Of a stretch of DNA of 64,000 nt, positions 35,457 through 44,348 are shown one piece after another. Numbering within the stretch: position 1 is the stretch's first letter; each line of letters begins with the position of its first letter. Under the pieces are notes generated by a model. The model was not told the DNA's origin, searched no databases, and saw only the letters and a list, made by a program, of their open reading frames with translations. The DNA is from an uncultured Muribaculaceae bacterium. GTDB taxonomy: Bacteria; Bacteroidota; Bacteroidia; Bacteroidales; Muribaculaceae. The DNA is taken from NCBI GenBank assembly GCA_910579845.1, contig CAJTWL010000001.1, positions 62,001-126,000 of the forward strand, read 5' to 3'. The translations under genes were made by a program, and so were the position numbers.

Positions 35457-37322
35457 CTATTTCTTCGATATGCGGTATATGGAACCCTCTATCAAAGAAA
35501 AATATATGTTGTCAGATGCAGGATCCAAATCAAATCCGTTTATCTCACTATTACCGAATTTCTCTTTCCATAGAACCTTGTGTTTGCCGGCGTCTACAGC
35601 AACCACCTCTCCCTTTCTTGTCCCGCAATATATCACGCCATCCTTTTCCAATACTATACATGGTGCATGCTCATAACCGACACCTAAATCTATTGTCCAA
35701 AGTTCATTAAATCGATTGCCCTCAGTCGAGACTGCCGTCAGTTCACCATCCATCGTCTTTGCATAGACTCGCATTCCATCCTCACTTACACCAAGACTTT
35801 CACGGTATTTATGAGAATTGTCACGCCATATAACCTTGCCACTATCCAAATCAAGAGCGGTCATATATCTGTCAGGAGCAACAATTATAACTTTATTATT
35901 TGCAATCACCGGCACAACATTTCCTGGGCTAAACAGATTGACGGGGCGTGTATTGTTCCAACTCCATAATTTCTTACTCGTCTTGACATCCAAAGCCCGG
36001 AGATTTGTATCCCATGCTCCGAATATAACTTTATCATTTATCAGTACAGGAGAAGCCTGACAGTAATTATTCAAAGAATCATAACTCCATATGATCCTTC
36101 CAGTTTTCGTGGATCTGCATTCAAACTTCTTAAATCCACCCTGAAAATACAGTTTCCCATTACATAATCCGTCAGCGACATATGGAAAACCTGGTGTTTT
36201 AAATTCTTTTCTTATCTTACCTGTTTTTTTATCCACAATCATCAATCCGGATGAAAAAGGATAAGCTACAGTTGTCTCTGTAAGAACCGTAGGTCGCGAA
36301 AAAATTGAAGCGGAATCCGGCGCATAGATCATCCACCTGCTCTCTCCCGACTTATCAATAGCTTTAATTTTACCGTTAGATGTTCCAAAATATATATTAT
36401 CCTTATCAATTGCCAGACGTGTGAAGACAGAAGCGCTGTCTGTCCATATCTTCTCTATCCGGAATCCTTCCGGCTGAGCCATATCATCACGCTTTTTAGC
36501 GGAAAATAACTTTTTCAATTTCGGATGCTTTGTCGCAGTTGCAAAAGCTGATTTTGGCACGGGATTCTTACCTAACTCCTTATCATACACATGTACCCAA
36601 TAATTATTAATATCAATGATTGAGTAACCGTAATTCCCTTTACCCATATCCAGAGCTCTGATCATCAAACCGGGCATATCGGCAATTTCATAATTTATCC
36701 ATCGGTGATAATGCCCGTTGATATGCCCTATAACAGGAAAATCTGAAAGGACAGATGCATAATCAAGATAATTGTCTATATCATTTTCTCTGATCGGATA
36801 ATGATTTATTGATAATACTTTGTCACCGGGCTTTACATTGCAGGACAGTACGTCATGAAGCCAATGAAGGTCCTCTTGTTTGATATGGCCGTCGCCCATT
36901 TTCATATAAGGTCCACAATTCAAGCCCACCAAAAGCAAAGAATCGATTCGGAAAATAAAACGGTCATTGCCGAAAACATCATTGAAATGTTTTGTTGCGC
37001 TCTGACTCCAGTTGTTTTCATGATTACCTGGTATTACATAAAGAGACTTATTTATTCCTTTCAATATGGAATAGACATTATCAATCTGCACATCCGATCC
37101 CTCGTTTGAAAGGTCTCCTGCAACAACCACGGCATCGAAGCGATCATCATTAATCTCTCTGACAGCAACTCTGAGAGCTGAGTCATTCCGATTACCCGGC
37201 ACAACATGTATATCCGAAAGAAAAGCAAACCTATAAGCATTTACCGGCAGACTACAAATTAGAACTGACAGTAGCACACTTGCAAAACCGAACTTTTTCA
37301 CAATAGAATCTATAAATCTCAT
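35457..37322 (-). CDS. Secreted metallophosphoesterase fused to a PQQ-like beta-propeller
   Basis: A 621-residue exported protein in two parts. Residues about 30-240 form a calcineurin-type phosphoesterase with FLSDIH, VVAGDLSN, PGNHEN, NHYP and GHINGHYHR, a full metal-site set. After about 290, repeated strand blocks of PQQ/pyrrolo-quinoline propeller type (DKDNIYFGTSNGKIKAID, KTGRIIWSYD, LDSGKVIWRD, AGKHKVLWKE) form the C-terminal half. A signal peptide (ASVLLSVLICSLPVNA) supports the ATG at 37320-37322. Earlier possible starts are ATG 37352 and a TTG at 37382 that overlaps the merR stop. The propeller probably binds a partner or ligand; the substrate is unknown. Confidence 0.86.
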   Translation of the reverse strand: MRFIDSIVKKFGFASVLLSVLICSLPVNAYRFAFLSDIHVVPGNRNDSALRVAVREINDDRFDAVVVAGDLSNEGSDVQIDNVYSILKGINKSLYVIPGNHENNWSQSATKHFNDVFGNDRFIFRIDSLLLVGLNCGPYMKMGDGHIKQEDLHWLHDVLSCNVKPGDKVLSINHYPIRENDIDNYLDYASVLSDFPVIGHINGHYHRWINYEIADMPGLMIRALDMGKGNYGYSIIDINNYWVHVYDKELGKNPVPKSAFATATKHPKLKKLFSAKKRDDMAQPEGFRIEKIWTDSASVFTRLAIDKDNIYFGTSNGKIKAIDKSGESRWMIYAPDSASIFSRPTVLTETTVAYPFSSGLMIVDKKTGKIRKEFKTPGFPYVADGLCNGKLYFQGGFKKFECRSTKTGRIIWSYDSLNNYCQASPVLINDKVIFGAWDTNLRALDVKTSKKLWSWNNTRPVNLFSPGNVVPVIANNKVIIVAPDRYMTALDLDSGKVIWRDNSHKYRESLGVSEDGMRVYAKTMDGELTAVSTEGNRFNELWTIDLGVGYEHAPCIVLEKDGVIYCGTRKGEVVAVDAGKHKVLWKEKFGNSEINGFDLDPASDNIYFSLIEGSIYRISKK

Positions 37323-37378
37323 AATAGAATCAAGCTTACACAAACATTTCATGATAACACTGCAAAAGCAATTTGTAG

Positions 37379-37726
37379 TCAACTCTTGCGTTTATTTAGG
37401 GCTCCAAGCATTTCCTGGAGTCGGTCTCTGGATTCCTGCAGGATATCGAGTATTTTAACCCTATTGGATACATTCTTACGATTGACCCGAAGCTGTTCCT
37501 TGGCGGCTTCCATCTTAAGACCTTTGACTTTCAGAAGATAATGTATGATTTTTAACAACTCTATATCCTCCGGTCTATAATAGCGAATATTCGTATTGCT
37601 TCTCTTTGGCTTACATTCCGGAAATTCAATTTCCCAATAACGCAAAGTAGATGCCGACAGACCTAAAAGTTCCGCCACATCACGTATCTTATAAAATTTC
37701 TTATCATATTCCTGCATAACAATCAT
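37379..37726 (-). CDS. MerR-family transcriptional regulator
   Basis: A compact 115-residue regulator. The MerR winged helix is clear: YKIRDVAELLGLSASTLRYWEIEF (about 10-33) and RYYRPEDIELLKIIHYLL, followed by a coiled-coil dimerisation helix to the end. There is no metal-binding cysteine tail, so the effector is not a thiol-bound metal by the classic design. It lies 3 bases after the M23 peptidase gene. Start could also be Met4 (37717). Confidence 0.9.
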   Translation of the reverse strand: MIVMQEYDKKFYKIRDVAELLGLSASTLRYWEIEFPECKPKRSNTNIRYYRPEDIELLKIIHYLLKVKGLKMEAAKEQLRVNRKNVSNRVKILDILQESRDRLQEMLGALNKRKS

Positions 37727-37729
37727 GAT

Positions 37730-38698
37730 TTAGTCCATTACGTGACCGGCATTCTCTGCCAACTGAATCATCTCGGCATATTCAGCAGGCGTAAGATCCA
37801 TAAAATAGTAGTTTACAGGATTTTGTGGCTCATCTTTAAAGCGCACCTCATAATGAAGATGGGGACCCGTGGATTTTCCGGTAGATCCGACCCTGCCTAT
37901 CAGTTCTCCCCTTTTCACCTCCTGACCGGGCTTTACAAGTATCTCGCTAAGGTGAGCATATCTGGTTACATAATTATAGCCATGATCTATATTTATGCAA
38001 TTACCATAACCGCTCATTCGTTCAGCATCCATCACCTTTCCATCAGCTGTGGCAAAAACAGAAGTGCCTGTTTTTGCCGCAAAATCAAGACCCTCATGGA
38101 ATTTCCTTGAGCCATATATCGGATCTCGCCTGACGCCATAGCCTGAGGACATGGTAAAATCCTTGATATTTATAGGCATGACAGATGGTATATGGGCAAG
38201 TTTATCTTTATGCTTGTCTGCATTCATTCGTAATTGATCAAACGATATGGATTGGGCGTAGAGCTGACGCTCAAACAGATCCATCCGCCGTGTCAGCAAT
38301 GTGGCGAGACCACCGTCAGAAATTTTACTCAGCTCCCTATATCGCTTCTCATTATCAAGCCCGGCAAACCGTTGGACATTTCCCAAAGGTTCCATCTGCA
38401 TCATTACCCTGTAAAAATTATCATCCCGGTTCTGAATATTGTTCATTACCGTCAACGCATTGTCAAGTCGGCGGTTAAGAATATTATACTGGCTTTTCAA
38501 AGAAGCATTCTCTTTACGGAGATTTTCTTCAGTCGGAAGCTCAAAAACGCTTATAGCAATAAAATAGAATATTACAGCCAACAATAACGAACAAAATATA
38601 AGTCCGCATACTTTAAGAGCACGCTCTCTGAATGAGTGGAACACCCGTTCAAAATTGTCTGTCTCCGGATTATATATGTATAACTTTCTACTTTTCAA
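37730..38698 (-). CDS. M23-family peptidase with N-terminal membrane anchor
   Basis: A LytM-type cell-wall metallopeptidase or regulator, 322 residues. A single transmembrane helix (about 31-52) anchors it, a coiled-coil periplasmic stretch (about 60-120) follows, and the C-terminal LytM domain shows FHEGLDFAA (zinc His and Asp) and GPHLHYEVRF (HxH), so the zinc ligands appear intact. Such proteins cleave peptidoglycan cross-links or activate amidases. It is the first gene of M23-merR-phosphoesterase on the minus strand and diverges from alaS. Confidence 0.9.
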   Translation of the reverse strand: MKSRKLYIYNPETDNFERVFHSFRERALKVCGLIFCSLLLAVIFYFIAISVFELPTEENLRKENASLKSQYNILNRRLDNALTVMNNIQNRDDNFYRVMMQMEPLGNVQRFAGLDNEKRYRELSKISDGGLATLLTRRMDLFERQLYAQSISFDQLRMNADKHKDKLAHIPSVMPINIKDFTMSSGYGVRRDPIYGSRKFHEGLDFAAKTGTSVFATADGKVMDAERMSGYGNCINIDHGYNYVTRYAHLSEILVKPGQEVKRGELIGRVGSTGKSTGPHLHYEVRFKDEPQNPVNYYFMDLTPAEYAEMIQLAENAGHVMD

Positions 38699-38866
38699 TT
38701 TAAAAACTATAAATCAGCGAACTTAGAAACTGTTTAATTGCAAAAATAGTAAAAAATGGCTAATTTTACAATTTGAAACCAGAGAGTGCAATTCATAAGA
38801 AATTCCGACGCTCCTGATATACAATTATATTACTATTATATACTCAGAAAGATAAACCATACATAT

Positions 38867-41488
38867 ATGATGACTTCTAAAGAAATACGTGAATCATTCA
38901 AGAACTTCTTTCAAGAAAAAGGTCACAAAATTGTACCGTCCGCACCAATGGTAATCAAGGATGACCCGACACTGATGTTTACAAATGCCGGCATGAATCA
39001 GTTTAAGGATATTATTCTTGGGAACCGTCCTGCAGAAGCTAAAAGAGTAACCGATTCCCAAAAATGTCTGCGCGTTTCCGGCAAACATAATGACCTTGAA
39101 GAGGTCGGACATGACACATATCACCACACTATGTTCGAAATGCTTGGGAACTGGAGCTTTGGCGACTATTTCAAGAAAGAGGCTATCGATTGGGCGTGGG
39201 AATATCTTACGGAAGTTGTCAAACTTGACAAGGACCGTCTTTACGCTACTGTTTTCGAAGGTTATGCACCCGAAGGTCTGGAACGCGACAATGAAGCTGC
39301 CGGATATTGGGAACAACACCTTCCCGCTTCTCATATCATCAACGGAAACCGTCATGATAATTTCTGGGAAATGGGAGAGACCGGTCCTTGCGGTCCTTGC
39401 TCGGAAATCCACATAGACCTTCGCTCAGACGAGGAACGGGCAAAAATAGATGGAGCAACTCTCGTCAATAAAGACAATCCTCTTGTCATCGAGATATGGA
39501 ACCTTGTTTTCATGCAGTATAACCGCAAAGCTGACGGACATCTTGAACCGCTTCCTGCCAGAGTAATTGATACAGGCATGGGATTTGAAAGGCTCTGCAT
39601 GGCTTTACAAGGCAAGAAATCAAACTATGACACCGATGTATTTACACCTCTTATCGATAAGATTGCGGAATTGTCAGGTAAGAAATACGGTGTAGACAGA
39701 CAGATTGACGTTGCAATGCGCGTAGCCGCAGACCATGTCCGCACCATATCATTCTCGATAGCAGACTCGCAACTCCCCTCAAATGCAAAAGCCGGATATG
39801 TGATTCGCCGTATTCTCCGTCGCGCGGTACGCTATGTCTATACATTCCTTGATCAGAAAGAAGCGTTCCTGTATAAACTTGTAGACACGCTCGTTGATCA
39901 GATGGGAGATGCCTATCCGGAATTGAAAGCCCAGAAAGATCTCATAAAGAAAGTTATCAAAGAGGAAGAAGAAGCTTTTCTACGCACACTTGATAAAGGA
40001 ATCGGTTTGCTTGACTCTTTCATAGCAAAGGCAAAAGCAGAAGATAAAAACATTCTTTCAGGTAAAGACGCATTTGTTCTTTACGACACATATGGATTTC
40101 CCCTCGATCTTACGGAACTTATTCTTCGCGAACAGAATTTTGAACTCGACAAGCAGGGTTTTGACGATGAGATGAAGAAACAGAAGGATCGTGCCCGCAA
40201 CGCCGCATCCGTAGAAGCGACAGACTGGGTTGAGATTACTTCAGGTGAGGAAAAATTTGTAGGCTACGATACGACTGAGGCAAAAGCAAGAATTATCCGT
40301 TATCGCAAAGTAAAACAGAAAGGAAAGGAATATTACCAGATAATGCTTACCAAGACTCCGTTCTATGCAGAAATGGGCGGTCAAGTCGGAGATTCAGGTG
40401 TACTTATAGCAGAAGATGGAGAAACAATTGAGATTTTCGATACAAAGAAGGAGAATAACGTTGGAGTCCATCTCTCTTACAAGATTCCTACAAATCCGGC
40501 AGAAGAATTTACAGCAAAAATAAATACTGAAAAAAGAGCCGCGACATCTGCAAATCATAGTGCGACACACTTGATTCACGAGGCACTTCGCGAAGTGCTC
40601 GGCACACATGTCGAACAGAAAGGATCATATGTGTCTCCGGAATTGCTTCGCTTTGACTTTTCACATTTCCAGAAAGTAACTCCGGATGAATTGCGAAAAG
40701 TAGAGCATATTGTAAATGCCCGCATACGCGAGGCATTGTCTCTCGAGGAACATCGTGATATGCCTATCGCAGATGCGCGTGAGTTGGGTGCAATGGCTCT
40801 ATTCGGCGAGAAATACGGTGATAAGGTACGAGTTGTGAAATATGGTTCATCTATAGAACTTTGTGGAGGCACACACGTTGCCAACACAGGAAACATCGGT
40901 ATGATTCGAATAATTTCCGAAAGCAGTATAGCTGCCGGCATCCGCAGAATAGAAGCAGTCTCCGGACATGGCGTCGAGAGTTTTCTTGATCGTCTGCAGG
41001 ATAACTTCAATGACATCGCACAATTGCTTGGCGGATCCTTAGATATCAAGACTGCTGTTAAACGTGCAATTGATGAAAATGCAGATCTGAAGCATCAGGT
41101 TGAAGATTTTGTCGCTCAAAAGATTGAAAGTCTTACTGAAGATATTCTGGCTAAAGCAAAAGAAATGAATGGGATCAAAATTGCCACCCTACGTTGCCCG
41201 ATGCCTGCCGATATTGTAAAAAATGTCGCATTTGCAATTCGTCGGGATTCTAAAGAACACACTGCTTTCATTGCAGCGACCGAAGCTGACGAAAAACCGC
41301 TTCTGACAGTTGCTCTGTCAGATGACCTTGTAAAAGAGGGGCTGAATGCTTCACAGATAGTCCGGGAGGCTGCCAAACTCATCAAAGGCGGAGGTGGCGG
41401 ACAGCCGTTCTTTGCACAGGCTGGAGGCAAAGATAAGAACAACCTGCTGCAGGCATTTGACAAGATGAACGAACTGATTAATAAATAA
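38867..41488 (+). CDS. alaS: Alanyl-tRNA synthetase
   Basis: AlaRS charges tRNA-Ala by recognising the G3-U70 pair. The 873 residues from ATG at 38867 start MMTSKEIRESFKNFFQEKGH; a GTG at 38786 would add 27 residues with no family similarity and is less likely. Class II motifs (VGHDTYHHTMFEMLGNWSFG, GPCGPCSEI), the editing domain (SATHLIHEALREVL, CGGTHVANTG) and the C-terminal glycine-rich C-Ala end (KGGGGGQPFFAQAGG) are all intact. Length agrees with E. coli (876). The tRNA it serves is at 11159. Confidence 0.96.
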   Translation: MMTSKEIRESFKNFFQEKGHKIVPSAPMVIKDDPTLMFTNAGMNQFKDIILGNRPAEAKRVTDSQKCLRVSGKHNDLEEVGHDTYHHTMFEMLGNWSFGDYFKKEAIDWAWEYLTEVVKLDKDRLYATVFEGYAPEGLERDNEAAGYWEQHLPASHIINGNRHDNFWEMGETGPCGPCSEIHIDLRSDEERAKIDGATLVNKDNPLVIEIWNLVFMQYNRKADGHLEPLPARVIDTGMGFERLCMALQGKKSNYDTDVFTPLIDKIAELSGKKYGVDRQIDVAMRVAADHVRTISFSIADSQLPSNAKAGYVIRRILRRAVRYVYTFLDQKEAFLYKLVDTLVDQMGDAYPELKAQKDLIKKVIKEEEEAFLRTLDKGIGLLDSFIAKAKAEDKNILSGKDAFVLYDTYGFPLDLTELILREQNFELDKQGFDDEMKKQKDRARNAASVEATDWVEITSGEEKFVGYDTTEAKARIIRYRKVKQKGKEYYQIMLTKTPFYAEMGGQVGDSGVLIAEDGETIEIFDTKKENNVGVHLSYKIPTNPAEEFTAKINTEKRAATSANHSATHLIHEALREVLGTHVEQKGSYVSPELLRFDFSHFQKVTPDELRKVEHIVNARIREALSLEEHRDMPIADARELGAMALFGEKYGDKVRVVKYGSSIELCGGTHVANTGNIGMIRIISESSIAAGIRRIEAVSGHGVESFLDRLQDNFNDIAQLLGGSLDIKTAVKRAIDENADLKHQVEDFVAQKIESLTEDILAKAKEMNGIKIATLRCPMPADIVKNVAFAIRRDSKEHTAFIAATEADEKPLLTVALSDDLVKEGLNASQIVREAAKLIKGGGGGQPFFAQAGGKDKNNLLQAFDKMNELINK

Positions 41489-41508
41489 TTTAAAGGCACG
41501 GGGATATT

Positions 41509-42021
41509 ATGAAAAAAATAGCTGTCACCATAATGCTGTCGCTGATATGTACGATAGCGGCAGATGCTCAGAAATTCATTGCATTGGCTAAAGATACAAA
41601 AATTTTTGAGACACCGATTGCAAAAGATGAATATGCGGCTCTGAACAGTGCCGGTAAAGATGTCATACTCTTTTCAGGAATGTGCTTCATGGTCAAAGAA
41701 CTGAAAGGAGGTTGGTACACTATCGAATATACTCCCGGACTTCGAGGAATGATAATGCAGAATGTGATTGCCGATAAAGCGTCATTCAAGAAACCGGTTG
41801 CAGGAGAATACTCTGTAGTAAATTCCCCTGCTGAAAAGATATCTGTTACCAACAATGGAAAATGGTTGCTAAACACGGGAACGGAACAGATTGTTGGAAC
41901 GGAGGATAACAACATTGTAATTTTTCTTGACAAAGAGGGCAACCAATGTTATTCCCTTACAAACATAAACGGAAAGAATTTCCTATATTGCTATAAAAAC
42001 TCCATTACCAATTTTTATTGA
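41509..42021 (+). CDS. Small secreted protein, unknown function
   Basis: A 170-residue protein with a clear signal peptide (MKKIAVTIMLSLICTIAADA) and no domain I recognise. The mature part is mostly short beta strands, with an internal GGWYTIEYTPGLRGMI and a C-terminal NGKNFLYCYKNS. It begins 20 bases after alaS stops and so may be co-transcribed. It is followed by a strong convergent terminator. Confidence 0.75.
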   Translation: MKKIAVTIMLSLICTIAADAQKFIALAKDTKIFETPIAKDEYAALNSAGKDVILFSGMCFMVKELKGGWYTIEYTPGLRGMIMQNVIADKASFKKPVAGEYSVVNSPAEKISVTNNGKWLLNTGTEQIVGTEDNNIVIFLDKEGNQCYSLTNINGKNFLYCYKNSITNFY

Positions 42022-42074
42022 TATTTCATACAGAATTTTCAATAAAATTTCGAAATTCTATAAATCTTATAAAT

Positions 42075-42114
42075 AAGGTTCCATTTCAATTGAAAACTAT
42101 TGAAATGGAACCTT
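42075..42114. terminator. Bidirectional terminator
   Basis: A 16-bp perfect stem (AAGGTTCCATTTCAAT and its complement) with an 8-base loop sits between the convergent secreted-protein gene and the GH13 gene. Confidence 0.78.
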
Positions 42115-42133
42115 TCATTATGTCATCTTATTT

Positions 42134-43882
42134 TTATCTGACCCGTAAAACAGCAGATGACAGACCTCCAATCTTTACCTTAAGACCTTTCTTTGTATAT
42201 TTTGTATCAATCTTACCATTACCCAATAATTTTTCTATACTATTGCCAGGAATATCAACCGTTGTTTCTGAAGATTTGTTACATGGATTAAGAACAACGA
42301 TAAATTTTCCATCGTTTCCTGTCCTGGTGTAAACCCAGGGATAGGGATGTTCGGGATCGCTTATAGTTTCCCAATCGCCATCATTGGCAAGCGTAGTATA
42401 TTTATGACGTAGTGAATTTAAATTGCGGACATGATTCAAGACAGAATTGGGATCTTCATTCTGAACAGAGACTGTCAACTTTCCGTTATCCGTGAACGTA
42501 GGCAAATATAATTTTTCATGAGATGCTGTAGAAAATCCCACCGATTCGCTATTATCCCATTGCATCGGTGTTCTCGTTCCACTTCTTATCTCACGTGAAC
42601 CTTCAACATTAGGCAATCCTCTGACATTTCTCATCATAATCTCATCTCCATAATGAATGAAAGGAACTCCGGGCATTGTGAGCAGAAACGTAAAGCAAGT
42701 CTTGATTTCATCCGGAAGATTCCGACCTTCGGAATTCAGTCTATTGACATCATGATTGGATGACATCAAAGCTATATAGCCATGTGATCGGGTTGAATCA
42801 AGATCACTCTCGAATTCATTGATAAAATTCTTGATTATGCCTTTGCCGGATTTCTCAAAATACGCGTTATCCCCTACTTCCTTACTATGTCCGGCACCCC
42901 ACATTATCTCAGCATAACCGGGTCTTTTCTTCAACATATTAAAATCCACATCAAATCCTGACGGTAAAGATTCCTTGGGTATACCCCATTCTGAAATGAG
43001 AACCTTTCCGGGATATTCTCTATCTATCCAGTCCCGCATCTCCTGCCATAGCCTTATAGTTTCCACATGACCCTGATCTTTTTTGACTAAAGATGAAGCC
43101 ATGTCAACTCTGAAACCGTCCACCCCCCTATCAAACCAATATGCCATTATATTTTTTAATTCCCTTCTGACAGCCTTAGGTCCGGGGGCATCAACCGGTT
43201 GTTCCCATGGATTATTCGGATCAGGATCAGCATAACCATAATTTAAAGCCGGCTGACATGGATAAAAGTTTTTCCAGTAATAATTGGCTCTTTTATCAAA
43301 AGAATCAGGAGCTTTACCTAATACCTTATAGGTTTCTACCCATTTCCCTCTTTTCCCGATTTCAGGATTTGGCAATTCATTCCTTTTCTGAATATGTATC
43401 AACTCTTCCTCCGGTATTGTGTCACTGAAAATATAATAATCGGCATATTGACTATCTCGTCCCTCTGCTGCGGCTTTTTTAAACCAACCCGATTTGTTGG
43501 AACTATGACCGGCTACTAAATCAAGACACACCTTTAGTCCTCTTTTATGAGCCTCTTCCACAAGTCTGGTAACATCGGAATTTTTCCCGAATCTTGGATC
43601 GACCTTATAAAAATCAATTATATCATATCCTCCGTCAAACCAACCTGACTCGAAGATCGGATTCATCCATATCGCGTCCACACCAAGGCTTTTGACGTAG
43701 TCCAAACGAGAAATTATTCCATTAAGATCGCCTATTCCATTTCCATCCGAGTCCATAAAAGAGCTTGGATAAATATCATAAAATACAGCATTATGTATCC
43801 ATTCTGGAGTAGTGCGATGCGAGGAGACATTAAACAGCACTGACGATATAGCACAGCAAATAAAAAAACGCTTGAAATTCAT
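42134..43882 (-). CDS. GH13 family alpha-glucosidase/alpha-amylase-like enzyme
   Basis: An exported TIM-barrel glycoside hydrolase of 582 residues acting on alpha-glucosidic linkages. After a signal peptide (FFICCAISSVLFNVSS) come AVFYDIYPSSF and GIGDLNGIISRLDYVKSLGVDAIWMNPI, the oligo-glucosidase-type N-terminus, LDLVAGH (region I), DGFRVDMASS with the nucleophile Asp, LISEWGI with the acid/base Glu, and SSNHD (region IV). A C-terminal beta domain follows. The ATG at 43882 is preferred over an upstream TTG. It is separated from the SusCD set by a terminator and repeat B but is probably part of the same locus. Confidence 0.9.
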   Translation of the reverse strand: MNFKRFFICCAISSVLFNVSSHRTTPEWIHNAVFYDIYPSSFMDSDGNGIGDLNGIISRLDYVKSLGVDAIWMNPIFESGWFDGGYDIIDFYKVDPRFGKNSDVTRLVEEAHKRGLKVCLDLVAGHSSNKSGWFKKAAAEGRDSQYADYYIFSDTIPEEELIHIQKRNELPNPEIGKRGKWVETYKVLGKAPDSFDKRANYYWKNFYPCQPALNYGYADPDPNNPWEQPVDAPGPKAVRRELKNIMAYWFDRGVDGFRVDMASSLVKKDQGHVETIRLWQEMRDWIDREYPGKVLISEWGIPKESLPSGFDVDFNMLKKRPGYAEIMWGAGHSKEVGDNAYFEKSGKGIIKNFINEFESDLDSTRSHGYIALMSSNHDVNRLNSEGRNLPDEIKTCFTFLLTMPGVPFIHYGDEIMMRNVRGLPNVEGSREIRSGTRTPMQWDNSESVGFSTASHEKLYLPTFTDNGKLTVSVQNEDPNSVLNHVRNLNSLRHKYTTLANDGDWETISDPEHPYPWVYTRTGNDGKFIVVLNPCNKSSETTVDIPGNSIEKLLGNGKIDTKYTKKGLKVKIGGLSSAVLRVR

Positions 43883-43945
43883 CTTAAAATAATACTTATT
43901 AGAGAATGAAGTCAAGATGACTTCACTATTTTGATAAAATAAAGA

Positions 43946-43970
43946 GGGGTTACGATTTACCCGTAACCCC
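43946..43970 (-). terminator. Terminator at the end of the Sus operon
   Basis: GGGGTTACG-attta(cc)-CGTAACCCC stem; read on the minus strand it is followed by CTCTTTATTTTATC. It lies between the BACON-lipoprotein gene and GH13 and probably ends the phosphoesterase-SusC-SusD transcript. Confidence 0.65.
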
Positions 43971-44013
43971 TACTTCCGGAGAGTGTTACAAACAAATAAA
44001 TATACCTAACTTT

Positions 44014-44348
44014 TTAGAGGGTGTTTAATAATAAAAGTCAATTTGGGGTCGCAGGCTTGGAGCATATTCCTTCTTGAGGTTATGGAGCATAGCGGGCTAT
44101 GTGACTGAACCGAAAGGAGAAAGATGCCCAAGATTGCGGGATCACATGTAACTTAAAAACGAAATATCGGGTTAAAATATTTAACATGTTGTATGTATTG
44201 TGTGAAAAATTACTTTCTGTACGTCTGTCTTTTGTTAAAATCCATTCGCGGCGCAGTCACATAGCCCGCTATGCTCCTTTGCCTTAAATGAATTTTAATC
44301 AAAAGATAGCCGCCCCAAATTTAACTTTTATTATTAAACACCCTCTTA
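44014..44348. repeat. Composite palindrome element B
   Basis: A 335-bp non-coding element with near-perfect 24-bp terminal inverted repeats (TTAGAGGGTGTTTAATAATA at the left, its complement at the right). It contains two CATAGC-tip motifs in opposite orientation, CATAGCGGGCTATG at 44088-44101 and CATAGCCCGCTATG at 44260-44273, each embedded in its own arms. It looks like two hairpin units framed by one terminal repeat. Its right end touches the TGA stop of the BACON-lipoprotein gene at 44349. Confidence 0.82.

Noticed and set aside
38786..38866. GTG start extending alaS by 27 residues
   Set aside because: The extra residues are unlike AlaRS N-termini, while MTSKEIRESF at the ATG fits the family start.
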